Below are positions 5,253-6,306 of a DNA stretch of 6,306 nt, piece after piece. Every line of letters starts with the position of its first letter. Position 1 is the stretch's first letter. A program made the translations under genes and the position numbers. Origin of the DNA: Dehalococcoidales bacterium (GTDB taxonomy: Bacteria > Chloroflexota > Dehalococcoidia > Dehalococcoidales > UBA5760); assembly GCA_028710655.1 (NCBI GenBank), contig JAQTTS010000126.1:1-6306 (forward strand), in the 5' to 3' direction. The notes beneath the pieces were generated by a model, which saw nothing but the letters and a program-made list of their open reading frames with translations, was not told the origin of the DNA and did not search any database.

Positions 5253-6306
5253 ATGGCACTAATTGTCCAGAAGTACGGTGGTTCGTCGGTAGCTGATGCC
5301 GGGCGGATCAAGAATGTTGCCCGGCGTATAGCTGCTGTCAGGGATGAGAGCAACCAGGTGGTAGTAGTCGTCTCGGCAATGGGCGATACCACTGATGACC
5401 TCATCAAGCTGGCCTATCAGGTTTCCACCCGCCCTGATGTGAGGGAGTTTGATACCTTGCTCTCCACCGGTGAGCTCGTTTCCAGTACACTGCTGGCGAT
5501 GGCCCTGAAGGAGATGGGGTACCGGGCGATCAGCTTGAGCGGCGCTCAGGCCGGGATAAAGACTGACTCTGTTTATAGCCGGGCTCGAATCCTTAAGATT
5601 GAGGCGTGGAGAGTGGTCAGTGAGTTGGAAAAGGGGAATATCGTTATCGTAGCCGGGTTTCAAGGCGTTACCGATGAGATGGATGTGACTACTTTAGGCA
5701 GGGGTGGCTCAGATACCACTGCGGTAGCTCTGGCGGCCAGTCTGGGAGCGGGAGGGTGCCAGATATACACCGATGTTGACGGCGTCTATACTGCTGACCC
5801 GCGGCTGGTTCCCGAGGCCCGTCCGCTGGCTGAGATTGGCTATGATGAAATGCTGGAGATGGCGACCTACGGAAGCAGGGTCATGCATCCCAGGGCGGTT
5901 GAGCTGGGGGAGCTATATGGTATCCCTATCCTGGTGGCCTCCAGCTTCTCAAGAGAGCCAGGAACATTAATTCATGGAGGAGCGTCTATGGAAGTTCGAA
6001 ATAAGGTGAAGGGAGTCGCACACGATCTTGATGTGGCAAAAATAACTGTCGTCGGCGTTTCTGATCGGCCGGGTATCGCATCGTCAATCTTTCGCCCCTT
6101 GGCCGAGGCTGGCATCAGCGTTGATACCATTGTGCAGAATGCCAGCATTGATAATATCACCGATTTGACCTTCACCGTTGCTAAGGGTGATCTGGCGGAG
6201 GCAATGCGGGTTATTGAGCCGGTAGCCGAATCGATTAAGGCCAAGCAGTGTATCGGTAAGACCAGCCTGGGTAAGGTAAGCATAGTTTGCACCGGCATGC
6301 AGAATA
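5253..6306 (+). CDS. lysC: Aspartate kinase, 3' end cut by the window edge
   Basis: Aspartokinase phosphorylates L-aspartate with ATP, the first step toward lysine (and diaminopimelate), methionine and threonine. The frame is open for 351 codons to the window edge. The kinase domain shows KYGGSS (7-12), VSAMGDTTDDLI, STGE, GFQGV, TLGRGGSDTTAVALAA, YTDVDGVYTADPR and ATYGSRVMHPRAVE. The first ACT domain follows (ITVVGVSDRPGIASSIF...VDTIVQNAS), and the second begins at KVSIVCTGM just before the edge, so about 50-60 residues should be missing. Two ACT domains are the usual site of feedback inhibition by lysine and/or threonine. The length and motifs match the monofunctional ~400-410-residue class, without a visible homoserine dehydrogenase part. 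The ATG at 5253 has AAAGGA (5243-5248) 4 bp upstream. An internal start at codon 246 may give a separate regulatory subunit. It is probably co-transcribed with the preceding ApgM-like gene. Confidence 0.96.
   Translation, partial: MALIVQKYGGSSVADAGRIKNVARRIAAVRDESNQVVVVVSAMGDTTDDLIKLAYQVSTRPDVREFDTLLSTGELVSSTLLAMALKEMGYRAISLSGAQAGIKTDSVYSRARILKIEAWRVVSELEKGNIVIVAGFQGVTDEMDVTTLGRGGSDTTAVALAASLGAGGCQIYTDVDGVYTADPRLVPEARPLAEIGYDEMLEMATYGSRVMHPRAVELGELYGIPILVASSFSREPGTLIHGGASMEVRNKVKGVAHDLDVAKITVVGVSDRPGIASSIFRPLAEAGISVDTIVQNASIDNITDLTFTVAKGDLAEAMRVIEPVAESIKAKQCIGKTSLGKVSIVCTGMQN
5976..5990 (+). promoter_or_regulatory. Internal ribosome site and ATG for an aspartokinase beta subunit
   Basis: GGAGGAG (5976-5982) lies inside lysC with 7 bp between the GGAGG core and an in-frame ATG at 5988-5990, codon 246. 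The site falls exactly between the kinase domain and the ACT domains. Bacillus subtilis aspartokinase II makes a beta subunit from an in-frame internal start at the same place in the protein. If used here, the product would begin MEVRNKVKG and contain only the ACT pair. Confidence 0.6.

Overview
The window shows bacterial chromosomal housekeeping DNA of moderate GC. It holds five protein genes (dnaA, fmt, mazG, an ApgM-family phosphomutase and lysC, which is cut by the right edge), one tRNA gene, and an intergenic region of about 525 bp that is unusually rich in repeats and inverted repeats. Three of the four plus-strand genes start with TTG. The protein flavour, the TTG starts and a phosphomutase-like gene beside aspartokinase suggest a member of the Chloroflexota, perhaps class Dehalococcoidia. 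That placement is inference from memory of family sequences, not a search result.

Layout. 1-110: edge region with a small perfect hairpin and an isolated strong Shine-Dalgarno sequence, but no gene I can defend. 111-1451 (minus): dnaA, the replication initiator. 1452-1977: non-coding, between the divergently transcribed dnaA and fmt. It contains two diverged copies of a ~111-bp direct repeat, each able to fold the same way with one compensated base pair, and a further 11-bp inverted repeat between them. 1978-2934 (plus): fmt, with a perfect 15-bp hairpin inside its coding sequence. 3019-3828 (plus): mazG, whose last 22 bp lie antisense to a tRNA-Pro(CGG) gene at 3807-3882 (minus). 3883-4006: back-to-back promoters for the tRNA and for the next gene. 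4007-5209 (plus): ApgM-family protein. 5253 to the edge (plus): lysC, with a strong internal ribosome site at codon 246.

How the genes fit together. dnaA starts replication. fmt formylates initiator tRNA, and mazG is a nucleotide-pool sanitiser. The ApgM-like gene and lysC form a likely two-gene unit from one promoter. Because lysC opens the aspartate pathway to lysine, methionine and threonine, the ApgM-like protein may be the proposed alternative homoserine kinase rather than a glycolytic mutase.

The best candidate for something undescribed is the repeated, apparently structured element upstream of fmt.
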